This document shows, in pieces, positions 8,133 to 16,982 of a stretch of 64,000 nt of DNA (the first letter of the stretch is position 1; every line of letters starts with the position of its first letter). A program made the translations under genes and the position numbers. This stretch comes from Amycolatopsis australiensis. Its GTDB lineage: Bacteria > Actinomycetota > Actinomycetes > Mycobacteriales > Pseudonocardiaceae. Location of the stretch: positions 5,642,001-5,706,000 of the forward strand of contig NZ_FPJG01000006.1 of the NCBI RefSeq assembly GCF_900119165.1. Reading direction: 5' to 3'. The notes beneath the pieces are model-generated. The model ran no database searches and had not been told where the DNA came from. It saw nothing but the letters and a program-made list of their open reading frames with translations.

Positions 8133-9743
8133 GTGGCGGCCGACCTCGTCCTCACCAACGCGGTGGTGTACACAGTGGACTCCGCGCGGCCGTGGGCGTC
8201 CTCGCTCGCCGTCGCCGACGGCAAGATCGCCGCGCTCGAAGACGTCGAGCGCGGCCCCAAGACGGAGGTGCTCGACCTCGGCGGCGCGTTCGTGATGCCG
8301 GGGCTGGTCGACGTGCACAACCACCACGCCATGGCCGGCCGGGCCGAGCTGTTCGAGCTCACCTTCGGCGCGGACGCGGGCCTCGGCGACATCCTCGATC
8401 TGGTCCGGGCGCGGGCCGCGTCGCTGGGTCCGGACGAGTGGCTCACCGGCGGTGCCTGGGCGTCCACTTTGGTCTCGACGCTCTCGGAATCCGCCGCGCG
8501 GCGCGCGCTCGACGACGCCGCCGGCGGCCGCCCGGTTTCGCTGTCCGACGACAGCCGCCACAACCGCTGGGTGAGCAGCCGGGCCCTGGAGCTGGCCGGG
8601 ATCACGGCGGCCACGCCGGACCCGCCGGGCGGGGTCATCGTCCGGGACGGCGCCGAGCCGAGCGGGCTGCTGCTGGAGGCCGCCGGGGTGGCGGTCGAGC
8701 GGGTGACCGGCACGCTGACCGCGGACCAGCACCGGCGCGCGTCGCAGCGGGCGATCGAGATCCTGCACGGCTTCGGCGTCACGGCGTTCCAGGACGCCGG
8801 GGTGTCGACCGACATCCTCGGCGCGCTGAAGTCGCTGGACGAGGCCGGCGAACTGGCCGCGTGGGTCGTGTCGTCGCTGCTGGTCAACGACCCGATCTTC
8901 GGGTTCGACCCGGTCGGGGCGCCGCTGCTGGCGGTCGCCCAGGACTACCGCACCGAGCACCACCGGCCGGACTTCGTGAAGATCTTCCTCGACGGCGTCC
9001 CGCCGACCCGCACAGCGGCGTTCCTCGAACCGTACCTGCCCGACGACGTCCACGGCGCCTGCTTCCACGGCTCGACGACGATGGCACCGGACGAGCTGAC
9101 GGACTGGCTGCTCAGGGCGGCTTCGGCGGGGCTCTCGGCGAAGGTGCACTGCACCGGCGACGCTTCGGTCCGCCAGTTCCTCGACGCGGTGGCGAAGGTG
9201 CGGGCCGCGGGCTTCACGCAAGCCCGCTTCCAGGTGGCGCACGGGCAGTTCGTGCACCCGGACGACCTGCCGCGGTTCGCCGGGCTGGGGGTCGCCGCGG
9301 ACATCTCGCCGTTCCTGTGGGTGCCGGGCGTCATCCCGTCGGCGATCGCGGAGGTGCTCCCGGCGTCGCGCGCTTCGCGGATGCAGCCGAACCGGACGTT
9401 GCTGGACACGGGGGCGCTGGTCGCGGGCGGGTCGGACTGGCCGGTCAGCGAGTCACCGAACGCGTGGGAGGGCATCGCGGGTCTGGTGACGCGCGAAGAC
9501 CCGCACGGCCGCCGCCCGGGAGCGCTGTGGCCGGAGCAGGCGATCACCCTCGCGGAGGCGATCGAGGTGTTCACCCTGGGCGGGGCGCGCGCATGCGGGC
9601 TCGACGACGTGACGGGGGCGTTGACGCCCGGCCGGTCGGCCGACTTCGTGGTGCTGGACCGCGACCCCTTCCGGACGCAGGACGTGGCGGGCACGCGGGT
9701 CGTGGAGACGTGGTTCGCGGGACGCCGAGTTTTCCAGCGCTGA
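8133..9743 (+). CDS. Metal-dependent amidohydrolase (YtcJ type)
   Basis: A 536-residue amidohydrolase of the amidohydrolase-3/YtcJ group. It has the HxH metal motif in VDVHNHH, a conserved KIFLDGVPPTRTA stretch, a histidine in KVHCTGD, and the C-terminal GGSDWPVSE containing the metal-binding aspartate. It begins at a GTG one base after the moaF stop. Enzymes of this group hydrolyse N-acyl or cyclic amide compounds, so it could release the amine used by the upstream oxidase; this is an inference. A paralogue lies at 20366. Confidence 0.87.
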   Translation: MAADLVLTNAVVYTVDSARPWASSLAVADGKIAALEDVERGPKTEVLDLGGAFVMPGLVDVHNHHAMAGRAELFELTFGADAGLGDILDLVRARAASLGPDEWLTGGAWASTLVSTLSESAARRALDDAAGGRPVSLSDDSRHNRWVSSRALELAGITAATPDPPGGVIVRDGAEPSGLLLEAAGVAVERVTGTLTADQHRRASQRAIEILHGFGVTAFQDAGVSTDILGALKSLDEAGELAAWVVSSLLVNDPIFGFDPVGAPLLAVAQDYRTEHHRPDFVKIFLDGVPPTRTAAFLEPYLPDDVHGACFHGSTTMAPDELTDWLLRAASAGLSAKVHCTGDASVRQFLDAVAKVRAAGFTQARFQVAHGQFVHPDDLPRFAGLGVAADISPFLWVPGVIPSAIAEVLPASRASRMQPNRTLLDTGALVAGGSDWPVSESPNAWEGIAGLVTREDPHGRRPGALWPEQAITLAEAIEVFTLGGARACGLDDVTGALTPGRSADFVVLDRDPFRTQDVAGTRVVETWFAGRRVFQR

Positions 9744-9774
9744 CCCGGCGCGGGCCCGGCCGAGGCGCAGGCTC

Positions 9775-9811
9775 GCATGCCCCACGCCGGCCCAGCGGGC
9801 GCGGGGCATGC
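9775..9811 (+). terminator. Hairpin after the amidohydrolase gene
   Basis: Inverted repeat GCATGCCCC / GGGGCATGC (9775-9783 and 9803-9811) with a GC-rich 19-base loop, 31 bases after the amidohydrolase stop. There is no T-tract. It is placed where the amine-oxidase operon should end. Confidence 0.5.
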
Positions 9812-9840
9812 CGCCGGAACACTGGCCGAGCCCCGGCCCT

Positions 9841-9945
9841 GGCCCGCGTGGGCCAGCGCCGCCCCAGCGAGCACGCGGGGTCGCACCGCAACGCCCGCCG
9901 AACCCCCGCCTCCCCCGGCCCGCGTCGGCCAGCGCCGCCCCAGCG
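9841..9945. repeat. Direct repeat of 29 bases in the spacer before the TetR gene
   Basis: Two 29-base copies that differ at one position start at 9841 and 9917 (period 76). Both contain GGCCAGCGCCGCCCCAGCG. A partial relative (GGCCCAGCGGGCGC) is at about 9789-9802. The 260-base spacer 9744-10003 holds no gene that I can support. It contains this repeat, the hairpin before it and the TetR operator region after it. Confidence 0.6.
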
Positions 9946-9965
9946 CGGTCCGCACGCGCACTTTC

Positions 9966-9990
9966 TCCTACACTGGTAGAGAAACCAGTG
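9966..9990. promoter_or_regulatory. TetR promoter with operator box (site A)
   Basis: CTAC-ACTG-GTAG at 9968-9979 followed by AGAAA is one of six related boxes in this island. It overlaps a second inverted repeat, CACTGGT / ACCAGTG (9971-9977 and 9984-9990). TACACT (9969-9974) is a good -10 candidate, so a repressor here would block the TetR gene itself. The ribosome-binding site GGGAGGTG follows at 9992-9999. Confidence 0.65.
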
Positions 9991-10003
9991 CGGGAGGTGC
10001 CGG

Positions 10004-10591
10004 GTGCCCAAGATCATCGACCACGACCAGCGGCGCAGGGACATCGTCGACGTCACCTGGGACCTCATCGTGCGGGGCGGGATCGAGGCCGCCACCATGC
10101 GGGAGATCGCCGCCGCCGCCGGGTTCGCCAACGGTGCCCTCAAGCTGTACTTCCCCAGCAAGGAAGACATCATCGCGGCCACCTACGAGCGGGCTCTCGA
10201 CATGATGCGCCAGTACGTCGACCTCGACGGCCTGCGCGGGCTCGCCGCCCTGCGGGAGATCTGCGTGTCGTCCATGCCGATCGACGAAGAGCGCATCGTC
10301 GCCGGGCGGGTGCTGCTCATCTTCTGGCAGATGTCGCTGGCCAACCGGCGCATGCACGACAAGTACCTCGAGCACGTCCGCGAATGGCGCGGCCTGCTGC
10401 ACCGCTTCCTCGCCGAGGGCCGCGAGGACGGCGACATCGTCACCGCGACGCCGGACGAGCAGATCGTCGACGAAATCGTCCTGCTCAACGCCGGCGCCAA
10501 CGTCATGAGCCTGGTGGCGGGTGAGTTCTCCACGGTCGAGCTCCAGCACCGGCACCTGGAGTCCCTCCTGGACCGGCTCACCCGCCCCTGA
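10004..10591 (+). CDS. TetR family transcriptional regulator
   Basis: A 195-residue TetR regulator with a GTG start after GGGAGGTG. The helix-turn-helix lies at about residues 28-47 (TMREIAAAAGFANGALKLYFPSKEDI) and the rest is a helical ligand-binding domain. It is preceded by an operator-like box that recurs in the promoter regions of the methyltransferase, the dipeptide-type transporter, both AKR-like genes and the alcohol dehydrogenase. I infer that it autoregulates and is the local repressor of the 10-24.6 kb island. Its ligand is unknown. Confidence 0.92.
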   Translation: MPKIIDHDQRRRDIVDVTWDLIVRGGIEAATMREIAAAAGFANGALKLYFPSKEDIIAATYERALDMMRQYVDLDGLRGLAALREICVSSMPIDEERIVAGRVLLIFWQMSLANRRMHDKYLEHVREWRGLLHRFLAEGREDGDIVTATPDEQIVDEIVLLNAGANVMSLVAGEFSTVELQHRHLESLLDRLTRP

Positions 10592-10593
10592 CC

Positions 10594-11529
10594 TCAGGCG
10601 AAGATCCCCCGCAGGTACGCCGCCACCTCGGCGTGCGACCGGGCGGACGCGGGCAGGTCCGTGTACAGGCCGTAGAACCCGTGGATCTGGCCCGCGTACC
10701 GGTGCAGGTCCACCGCCACGCCGGCGTCGGACAGCTGCCGGGCGAAGGCCTCGCCTTCGTCACGCAGGACGTCGTACTCCGCCGTCAGCACCAACGCCGG
10801 CGGCAAGCCCGCGAGGTCGCTGGCCCGTGACGGCAGCACGTACGGTTCGGCCAGCAGCGCGGGATCCGGGACGTACTGGGCGAAGAAGAACCGCATCGCG
10901 TCGGCCGTCATCCCGTAGCCGGTCGCGAAGTCCGCATAGGACGCGTGACCGTCGTCGGGATGGCCGAACACCGGGCAGATCAGCACTTGCGCCGCGATCG
11001 GCGGCCCGCCGCGGTCGCGTGCCAGCAAAGAGACCACTGTGGACAGGTTGCCGCCCGCGCTCTCTCCGCCGACGGCGACCCGCGAAGGCATGACGGCCTG
11101 ACCGGCGCCGCCACCGGCCAGCCATTCGAGCACCGCGTAACAGTCCGCGGGCGCGGCCGGGTAGGGGTGTTCGGGCGCGAGCCGGTACTCGACGGCCGCG
11201 ACCGCCACCGACGCCGCCGCGCACACCGCGCGGGACGCGACCTCGTTCTCGTCGATCGAGCCGAGCGTCCAGCCGCCCCCGTGGATCCACAGGAACACCG
11301 GCACCGGGCCCGGCGCGTCGGGCAGGTACAGCCGGACGCGCAGGTCGCCGCCGGGGCCGGGAACGAGGTGGTCGGTCACCGAGGCGACCGGCGCCGCCGG
11401 GCCGGGCTCCGGGCGGGAAGCCGCGAAGGCCGCACGCAGCTCCACCGCCGTCGGCGGCCGGGCCGGCGCCGGGGCCGAAGCGGCCTGGTCGAGGAGGGCC
11501 CGCACCGCGGGGTCGAGACCCACGGTCAC
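10594..11529 (-). CDS. Alpha/beta hydrolase, hormone-sensitive lipase type esterase
   Basis: A 311-residue HSL-family esterase. The oxyanion motif is HGGGWTLGS, the nucleophile serine is in GGESAGG, the aspartate is in YDVLRDE, and the histidine is in IHGFYG near the end. It probably cleaves short-chain carboxylic esters in the cytoplasm; no signal peptide is seen. The GTG start overlaps the stop of the upstream methyltransferase-like gene (GTGA), so both are expressed from the promoter at about 12.53 kb. Its stop is 2 bases from the convergent TetR stop. Confidence 0.88.
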   Translation of the reverse strand: MTVGLDPAVRALLDQAASAPAPARPPTAVELRAAFAASRPEPGPAAPVASVTDHLVPGPGGDLRVRLYLPDAPGPVPVFLWIHGGGWTLGSIDENEVASRAVCAAASVAVAAVEYRLAPEHPYPAAPADCYAVLEWLAGGGAGQAVMPSRVAVGGESAGGNLSTVVSLLARDRGGPPIAAQVLICPVFGHPDDGHASYADFATGYGMTADAMRFFFAQYVPDPALLAEPYVLPSRASDLAGLPPALVLTAEYDVLRDEGEAFARQLSDAGVAVDLHRYAGQIHGFYGLYTDLPASARSHAEVAAYLRGIFA

Positions 11530-12500
11530 ACCGCTTCCGCGACGAGGACGCGCGGCGAGCCCGGCAGCGTCAGCCGGTCCACCTGCCGCCAGCCGGCGCC
11601 GGACAGCCAGTCCCGCACCTCGGCCTCCGGGTACACCACCGTGCCGTCGATGACCAGGTACTCCCCCGCGTGCAGCGCGTCCAGCGCGCGCGGCGCGGCG
11701 TCTTCGTCCAGGAAGAAGTCGAGCAGCAGCAGCCGTGCCCCCGGCGCCGCCGCGGCCCGCGCGTGCCGCAGGATCGCCCGGTTCTCGCCGGCGGAGAACC
11801 GGTGCACCACGTGGTTCACCAGCACCAGGTCGAACCGGCCTTCGGGCTCCGCGTCCGGTGTCGGCGCCCCGACGACCGTGGTGCGGTTCGCGAACTCCGC
11901 GACCGCGGCGGTCACCGGTTCGACCGACCTCGGGTCGTAGACGAACGTCGCGTGCAGGCCTTCGTTGGCCCGCAGGGCCTGCAACGCGAATTCCGCGGAC
12001 AGCCCGCCGAGGTCCAGGAGGTTTTCGTAGCCGCCGAAGTCGAAGACGCGGGCCAATTGCTCGGCGTGTAGGGCGTTATACACCATGACGCCGCCGAGGA
12101 ACGTGGTCCAGCGGTCGCCGTCGAGGTCGAGTTCGCCGGGTTTGCCGGTGTCGGCGGTGCCGGCGAACTGGAGCCAGTGGGGGTAGCTGATGGTTTCGAG
12201 GAAGATCAGGAAAGGCTTGAGGTCCAGACCTTCTCCGCCGAGGTACGCGGCGGTGTCGGGGGTGAGCGCGTATCGACCGTCCACGCGGGACAGGAGGCCG
12301 AGCGCGGCGAGCGTGTCCCCGAGGATCCGGACGATGTTCCCGGGCTTGCCGAGACGCTCGGCCAGCTCGCCCGCGCCGAGCGGGCCGGCCGCCAGCGCGG
12401 GGAACAGGCCGATCCGGTTGGCGGCGAAGAGCTGCTGGGCGGCCATGTAGCCGACGGCGGTCTCCACGATCCGGGTGGGCGTGGCAGGGGTGGGCGTCAC
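11526..12500 (-). CDS. SAM-dependent methyltransferase of the dimeric O-methyltransferase type
   Basis: A 324-residue protein with an N-terminal winged-helix dimerisation region (about residues 10-100, GAGELAERLGKPGNIVRILGDTLAALGLLS) and a C-terminal Rossmann methyltransferase domain ending in a GARLLLLDFFLDED block. The SAM-binding loop reads LLDLGGLSAEF, a weak version of GxGxG, so activity is less certain than the fold. It starts at a GTG behind AAGGAGGA. A CTAC-N4-GTAG box lies 31 bases upstream. The acceptor is unknown. It is not accompanied by polyketide or peptide synthetase genes, so secondary metabolism is not indicated. Confidence 0.75.
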   Translation of the reverse strand: MTPTPATPTRIVETAVGYMAAQQLFAANRIGLFPALAAGPLGAGELAERLGKPGNIVRILGDTLAALGLLSRVDGRYALTPDTAAYLGGEGLDLKPFLIFLETISYPHWLQFAGTADTGKPGELDLDGDRWTTFLGGVMVYNALHAEQLARVFDFGGYENLLDLGGLSAEFALQALRANEGLHATFVYDPRSVEPVTAAVAEFANRTTVVGAPTPDAEPEGRFDLVLVNHVVHRFSAGENRAILRHARAAAAPGARLLLLDFFLDEDAAPRALDALHAGEYLVIDGTVVYPEAEVRDWLSGAGWRQVDRLTLPGSPRVLVAEAV

Positions 12501-12528
12501 GTCGTCCTCCTTCTGTTCGACGCGGACA

Positions 12529-12549
12529 CTCTACATGTGTAGATAAAAG
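12529..12549. promoter_or_regulatory. Operator box B in the methyltransferase promoter
   Basis: CTAC-ATGT-GTAG followed by ATAAAAG (12531-12549). Read on the minus strand it is CTTTTAT-CTAC-ACAT-GTAG and lies upstream of the methyltransferase-hydrolase unit. It matches the boxes at 9968, 12605, 12650, 19618 and 21685. Confidence 0.65.
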
Positions 12550-12604
12550 AGTCCAGTGCCGATTTCCCACGCGCAGCAACGGAAAACCGTCGTGTTTCAA
12601 CTTC

Positions 12605-12663
12605 CTACATTCGTAGAATAAAAGCATTGACACGCCTCCCGGCCAGTGTCAACATGCGTAGAA
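12605..12663 (+). promoter_or_regulatory. Promoter of the dipeptide-type transporter with operator boxes C and F
   Basis: Box C is CTAC-ATTC-GTAG-AATAAAAG (12605-12624). A consensus -35 TTGACA is at 12627-12632, and a weak -10 CAACAT follows after 17 bases (12650-12655). Box F, CAAC-ATGC-GTAG-AA (12650-12663), covers that -10. The segment TTGACAC / GTGTCAA (12627-12633 and 12646-12652) is also an inverted repeat. A repressor bound at box F would block this promoter directly. Confidence 0.6.
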
Positions 12664-12727
12664 CTACCCCTGCCGGTGCCCGGCAGTCCGGCCCGCCCGT
12701 CGCGGCGGGCGCGAGGAAGGGGAATCC

Positions 12728-14464
12728 ATGACGCTGCTCGAAATCCGGGACCTGACCGTCGGCGTGGTCACTGACGACGCGGAGCGGGAACTCGTGCGGG
12801 AGCTGTCCCTCGATCTCGGGCAAGGCACGACGCTCTGCGTGGTCGGCGAGTCCGGCAGCGGCAAGACCGTCACCGCCCTGTCGATCATCCGCCTGCTCGA
12901 GTTCGTCGCCCCGGTCCGCACCCACGGCACGATCGCCGTCGACGGCGTGGACGTGACCCGGCTGCCCGCCGAAGCGATGCGCGCCTACCGCGGCACCCGG
13001 ATCGGCATGATCTTCCAGGAGGCCCTCGACTCCCTGAACCCCGGCCGCCGGGTCGGCGGGCAGCTGGTCGAGGCCTACCGCGAAGCCGGATCCCTCCCCG
13101 GCCAGGCGGCCCGGCGCGGCAGCCCGCTGCGCCGGCGGGCCGAGGCCAAGGCGCGCCGGCTGCTGGCCGAGGTCGGGCTCACCGACACCGACCGCGTGCT
13201 GCGGCTGTACCCGCACCAGATGTCCGGTGGCATGCAGCAGCGGGTGATGATCGCGCTCGCCCTGATGGCCGACCCCGACCTGCTCATCGCCGACGAGCCG
13301 ACGACCGCGCTCGACGTCACCACGCAGGCGGAGATCCTCACGCTCTTCGACCGCGTCCGCCGCGACCACGGCACGGCGTGCGTGTTCATCACCCACGACA
13401 TGGGTGTCGCCGCGCAGGTCGCCGACCGGATCGCGGTGATGTACCGCGGCCGCCTGGTCGAGGCCGGCTCCCGCGACGAGGTCCTCACCCGCCCGAAGCA
13501 CCCGTACACGCGGGCACTGCTCGGGTGCGTGCCGCAGCTCGGGGTCAGCCGCCGGGACGGCTTCCCGACCATCTCCCCCGCCCGGCTCGAAGCCGCGATG
13601 GCCGGCGAAGCCACCGAAGCCGTCGAAACCCGGACGCTGAAGCCGCGCCCGCGGACGAACGGCACGGGCGTCCCGGTCACCGTCACGTCGGTGTCCAAAG
13701 TGTACGGCCGAAAAGGACGGCGGGTGCAGGCGGTCCGCGACGTGTCCCTCGAGATCGCGCCGGGCGAGTTCTTCGGGCTGGTCGGCGAGTCCGGCTCGGG
13801 CAAGTCGACGCTCGGCAGGCTGGTGACCGCGCTCGAGCCGCCGACGTCCGGCACGGTCGTGTTCGGCCCGCACGGCATCACGCCCGCCGGGCTGACCGGC
13901 GGCGAACGCGCGTTCCGCCGGCGCGTCCAGCTGATCTTCCAGGACCCGCAGAGCTCACTGGACCCCCGCCACACCGCCGCCCGGATCATCGCCGAGCCGT
14001 TGAAGGAGCTGACCCCGCTGCGCGGCGCCGAGCTGGACCGGCGCGTGGCCGACCTGATCGACGAGGTGGGCCTGCCGGCCGGCACCGCGGGAAAACTGCC
14101 CTCGCAGCTTTCGGGCGGGCAACGCCAGCGCGTCTCCATCGCCCGGGCCATCGCCGCCGGGCCCGAGCTGATCGTCGCCGACGAGCCGACCTCCGCCCTG
14201 GACGTCTCGGTGCAGGGCCAGGTGATGAACCTCCTGCTCGACCTGCGCCGCACCCGCACGCTCAGCCTGCTGTTCATCACCCACAACCTCAGCCTCGTGC
14301 TGTCGGTCGCCGACCGCGTCGGCGTGATGTACCGCGGCGAGCTGATCGAGACCGGGACACCCGACGAAATCCGGCTCGCGCCGAAGCACGACTACACCCG
14401 GCGCCTGCTGGCCGCCAATCCCGACCTGCCCGCCCTCCCCCACACAGGATCGACGCGCCCATGA
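12728..14464 (+). CDS. Dipeptide/oligopeptide-type ABC transporter ATPase, two fused domains (DppD-DppF)
   Basis: A 578-residue protein with two complete ABC ATPase domains. The first (about 1-285) has GESGSGKT, signature MSGGMQQR and Walker B LLIADEPTTALD. The second (about 310-578) has GESGSGKST, signature LSGGQRQR and Walker B LIVADEPTSALD. It energises the importer formed with the next three genes. The start ATG follows AGGAAGGGGAA. It overlaps the next gene by four bases. Fused DppDF proteins are common in actinobacteria. The transported solute need not be a peptide. Confidence 0.93.
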   Translation: MTLLEIRDLTVGVVTDDAERELVRELSLDLGQGTTLCVVGESGSGKTVTALSIIRLLEFVAPVRTHGTIAVDGVDVTRLPAEAMRAYRGTRIGMIFQEALDSLNPGRRVGGQLVEAYREAGSLPGQAARRGSPLRRRAEAKARRLLAEVGLTDTDRVLRLYPHQMSGGMQQRVMIALALMADPDLLIADEPTTALDVTTQAEILTLFDRVRRDHGTACVFITHDMGVAAQVADRIAVMYRGRLVEAGSRDEVLTRPKHPYTRALLGCVPQLGVSRRDGFPTISPARLEAAMAGEATEAVETRTLKPRPRTNGTGVPVTVTSVSKVYGRKGRRVQAVRDVSLEIAPGEFFGLVGESGSGKSTLGRLVTALEPPTSGTVVFGPHGITPAGLTGGERAFRRRVQLIFQDPQSSLDPRHTAARIIAEPLKELTPLRGAELDRRVADLIDEVGLPAGTAGKLPSQLSGGQRQRVSIARAIAAGPELIVADEPTSALDVSVQGQVMNLLLDLRRTRTLSLLFITHNLSLVLSVADRVGVMYRGELIETGTPDEIRLAPKHDYTRRLLAANPDLPALPHTGSTRP

Positions 14465-16041
14465 CCAGAACTCCCCTGCTCGCCGCCCTCGCCGCCGCGG
14501 CCACGCTGCTCGCCGGCTGCATGGGCGGTGCCGCCCCCGGTGCCGGTGCCGCCGCCGGACCGCCGGTCCGCGGCGGCAACCTCACCGTCGCCGTCCCCAC
14601 CGATCCGCAGTCGCTCGACATGGTCGCCAACCCCGGCCAGGTGACGGCCCAGATCGGCAACATGATGTACGAGAAGCTCTTCGAGGTCGACCAGCACTTC
14701 GTCGCCCGCCCGATGCTGGTCGACACCTACACGACCAGCCCCGACCGGCTCACCTACACCTTCAAGCTCCGCCAGGGCGTCACCTTCCAGGACGGCAACC
14801 CGCTGACGGCGAACGACGTCGTCGCGAGCCTGCAGCGCTGGCAGAAGAAGCACCGGACCGGGCAGCTCGTCACCCCGGACATCGACGCCATCACCGCGCC
14901 GGACCCGGCGACCGTCGGCATCAAGCTCAAGCGGCCGCGTTACCCGCTGATCGACGAGCTGGCCGGCGCGGGCACCGAGATCTACGAGGCGAAGAACCTC
15001 GTGGACCTGCCCGCGACCGGGTTCGGCCAGGACAAGGCGATCGGCACCGGGCCGTACAAGCTGAAGAGCTGGGACATCGGCCAGCAGCTGGTGCTGGAGC
15101 GCTACGACGGCTACAAGTCGCGGTCCGAAGAGGACTGGGGCGGTCAGGCCGGCGCCAAGCACGCCTACCTCGACACGGTCACCTACAAGATCGTCGGCGA
15201 CCAGGACGCGCTCATCAACGGCCTGCAGACCGGCCAGTGGGACCACGCGATGCCGGCCAACGACCAGTACGAGACGCTCAAGGCCAACCCGAACCTCGTG
15301 GTGCACAACCTGCCCGGCGGCAACGAGAACGTCGTCATCCCCAACTTCAACCCCGGCTCGAAGTTCGCCGACCCGCGGGCCCGCCAGGCGCTGAACCTGC
15401 TGCTGGACAAGCCGGCCATCAACGCCGCGACCGGGGGCAGCAAGGACCTCACGATCGAGACCGGCGCGTTCGCCTCACCGGACAACAAGGCGTCCTACTC
15501 GACCGCCGGTGAGGACGTCTACCGGCAGCACGACCCGGCGCGCGCCCAGCAGCTGCTCGCCGAAGCGGGCATCACGGCCGGGTCGACGATCCACATCGTC
15601 ACCACCAACTCCTACCCCGAGTTCGGCAAGTGGGCGGTGCTCATCCAGGACGAGCTGGGCAAGATCGGCCTGCGCGCCAAGATCGACACGTTCGACTTCG
15701 CCACCATGCTCGGCACGCTGACCAAGGACCCGGGGGGCTGGGACATCACGACGCTGTTCTTCGACTCGTCGCTGACCTCGCCCGCCCAGATGCCCGCGCT
15801 CACCCTCGGCACGCTCAACGGCTCCTCCTCGCCCGAGCTGGACGGGCTGATGGCCGAGTTCAACGCCTCGACCACGCCCGGGCAGGCCAAGGCCGTCATC
15901 GACAAGCTCCAGGCCTTCACGTGGAAGCAGCTGTCGGTGATCACGCTCAGCCAGTCCAAGCTCTACGCGGCCTACACCCCGCGGCTGAAGGGCTACGGCG
16001 ACTTCTACCGCGTCTTCTGGAACTCCTGGCTGGCCGCATGA
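14461..16041 (+). CDS. Dipeptide-type ABC transporter substrate-binding lipoprotein (family 5)
   Basis: A 526-residue extracellular solute-binding protein. The signal peptide ends in a lipobox LAGC with the lipidated cysteine at residue 20. The mature part opens with GGNLTVAVPTDPQSLDM, typical of family 5 (DppA/OppA). It would capture the inducer or substrate of this island and hand it to the two permeases. Four-base overlaps with both neighbours show tight coupling. The binding pocket residues do not let me name the ligand. Confidence 0.92.
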   Translation: MTRTPLLAALAAAATLLAGCMGGAAPGAGAAAGPPVRGGNLTVAVPTDPQSLDMVANPGQVTAQIGNMMYEKLFEVDQHFVARPMLVDTYTTSPDRLTYTFKLRQGVTFQDGNPLTANDVVASLQRWQKKHRTGQLVTPDIDAITAPDPATVGIKLKRPRYPLIDELAGAGTEIYEAKNLVDLPATGFGQDKAIGTGPYKLKSWDIGQQLVLERYDGYKSRSEEDWGGQAGAKHAYLDTVTYKIVGDQDALINGLQTGQWDHAMPANDQYETLKANPNLVVHNLPGGNENVVIPNFNPGSKFADPRARQALNLLLDKPAINAATGGSKDLTIETGAFASPDNKASYSTAGEDVYRQHDPARAQQLLAEAGITAGSTIHIVTTNSYPEFGKWAVLIQDELGKIGLRAKIDTFDFATMLGTLTKDPGGWDITTLFFDSSLTSPAQMPALTLGTLNGSSSPELDGLMAEFNASTTPGQAKAVIDKLQAFTWKQLSVITLSQSKLYAAYTPRLKGYGDFYRVFWNSWLAA

Positions 16042-16982
16042 CCGGGATGCTGCTGCGCCGGCTGCGCGACCTGGTCATCATCCTCGTCATCGTCGGCACC
16101 ATGATGTTCTTCGTCATCCGGCTGATCCCCGGCGACCCGGCCCAGGCCCTGCTCGGCCCGACCGCGCGCCCGGCCGACGTCGCCGCGCTGCGCTCCAGCA
16201 TGGGCCTCGACGGCTCGCTGTGGCAGCAGTACCTGACCTGGGCCGGGCACGTGCTGCGCGGCGACTTCGGGACGTCGATCACCTACCACCAGCCGGTGCT
16301 GAGCGTCGTCGCGAGCCACATCGTGCCGACGCTGACGCTGGCCGTGCTGTCCACCGTGATCAGCTTCTTCCTGTCGGTCGCGATCACGGCGTGGCAGGCG
16401 GTGTCGCCGCGCAACCCGGTGGCCAGGGCACTCGACCGGCTGTCCTCGCTGGGCATGGCGATGCCGGACTTCTGGATCTCGCTGGTGCTGGTCCTGGTCT
16501 TCTCGGTGACGCTGCGGTGGTTCCCCTCCAGCGGCTACCACGACCTGCTGACCGACCCGGTGGCCGCGGTGCCCGCCCTGGTGCTGCCGGTGACCGTGCT
16601 GGTCATCGGGCAGACCGCGCTGTTCGTGCTCACCCTCCGCGAGAGCGTGCTCGGCGAGCTGCCGCTGGCCTACCTGCGCACCGCGCGGGTCAAGGGCCTG
16701 CCCGAACGGCGGGTGATGCTCAAGCACGTCCTGCCGAACGCGCTGATGCCGCTCGTGACGCAGCTCGGCAGCAACTTCGCCATGCTGGTCGGCGGGATCG
16801 TGATCATCGAGTCGATCTTCGTGGTGCCGGGGCTGGGCCACCTGCTCATGGGCGCGGTGTCGACCCGTGACTTCCCGCTGATCCAGGGCGTGACGTTGTT
16901 CGTCGCGGTGCTGTTCGTCGTGGTCAACCTGCTGGTCGACCTGTCGTACGCGCTGCTGGACCCGAAGGTGCGTGTCGCATGA
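16038..16982 (+). CDS. Dipeptide-type ABC transporter permease (DppB)
   Basis: A 314-residue permease with about six membrane segments. It has the N-terminal DppB signature (FFVIRLIPGDPAQALLG) and the EAA-type cytoplasmic loop (AYLRTARVKGLPERRVMLKH) that contacts the ATPase. The ATG overlaps the previous stop (ATGA), and the gene overlaps dppC by four bases. Confidence 0.92.
   Translation: MTGMLLRRLRDLVIILVIVGTMMFFVIRLIPGDPAQALLGPTARPADVAALRSSMGLDGSLWQQYLTWAGHVLRGDFGTSITYHQPVLSVVASHIVPTLTLAVLSTVISFFLSVAITAWQAVSPRNPVARALDRLSSLGMAMPDFWISLVLVLVFSVTLRWFPSSGYHDLLTDPVAAVPALVLPVTVLVIGQTALFVLTLRESVLGELPLAYLRTARVKGLPERRVMLKHVLPNALMPLVTQLGSNFAMLVGGIVIIESIFVVPGLGHLLMGAVSTRDFPLIQGVTLFVAVLFVVVNLLVDLSYALLDPKVRVA

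Noticed and set aside
9841..9945. CRISPR-like repeat
   Set aside because: Only two copies and a fragment, with a GC-rich spacer and no cas genes.
11526..12500. Secondary-metabolite cluster suggested by the O-methyltransferase
   Set aside because: No polyketide synthase, peptide synthetase, terpene or RiPP genes are nearby. The neighbours are transport and catabolic genes.
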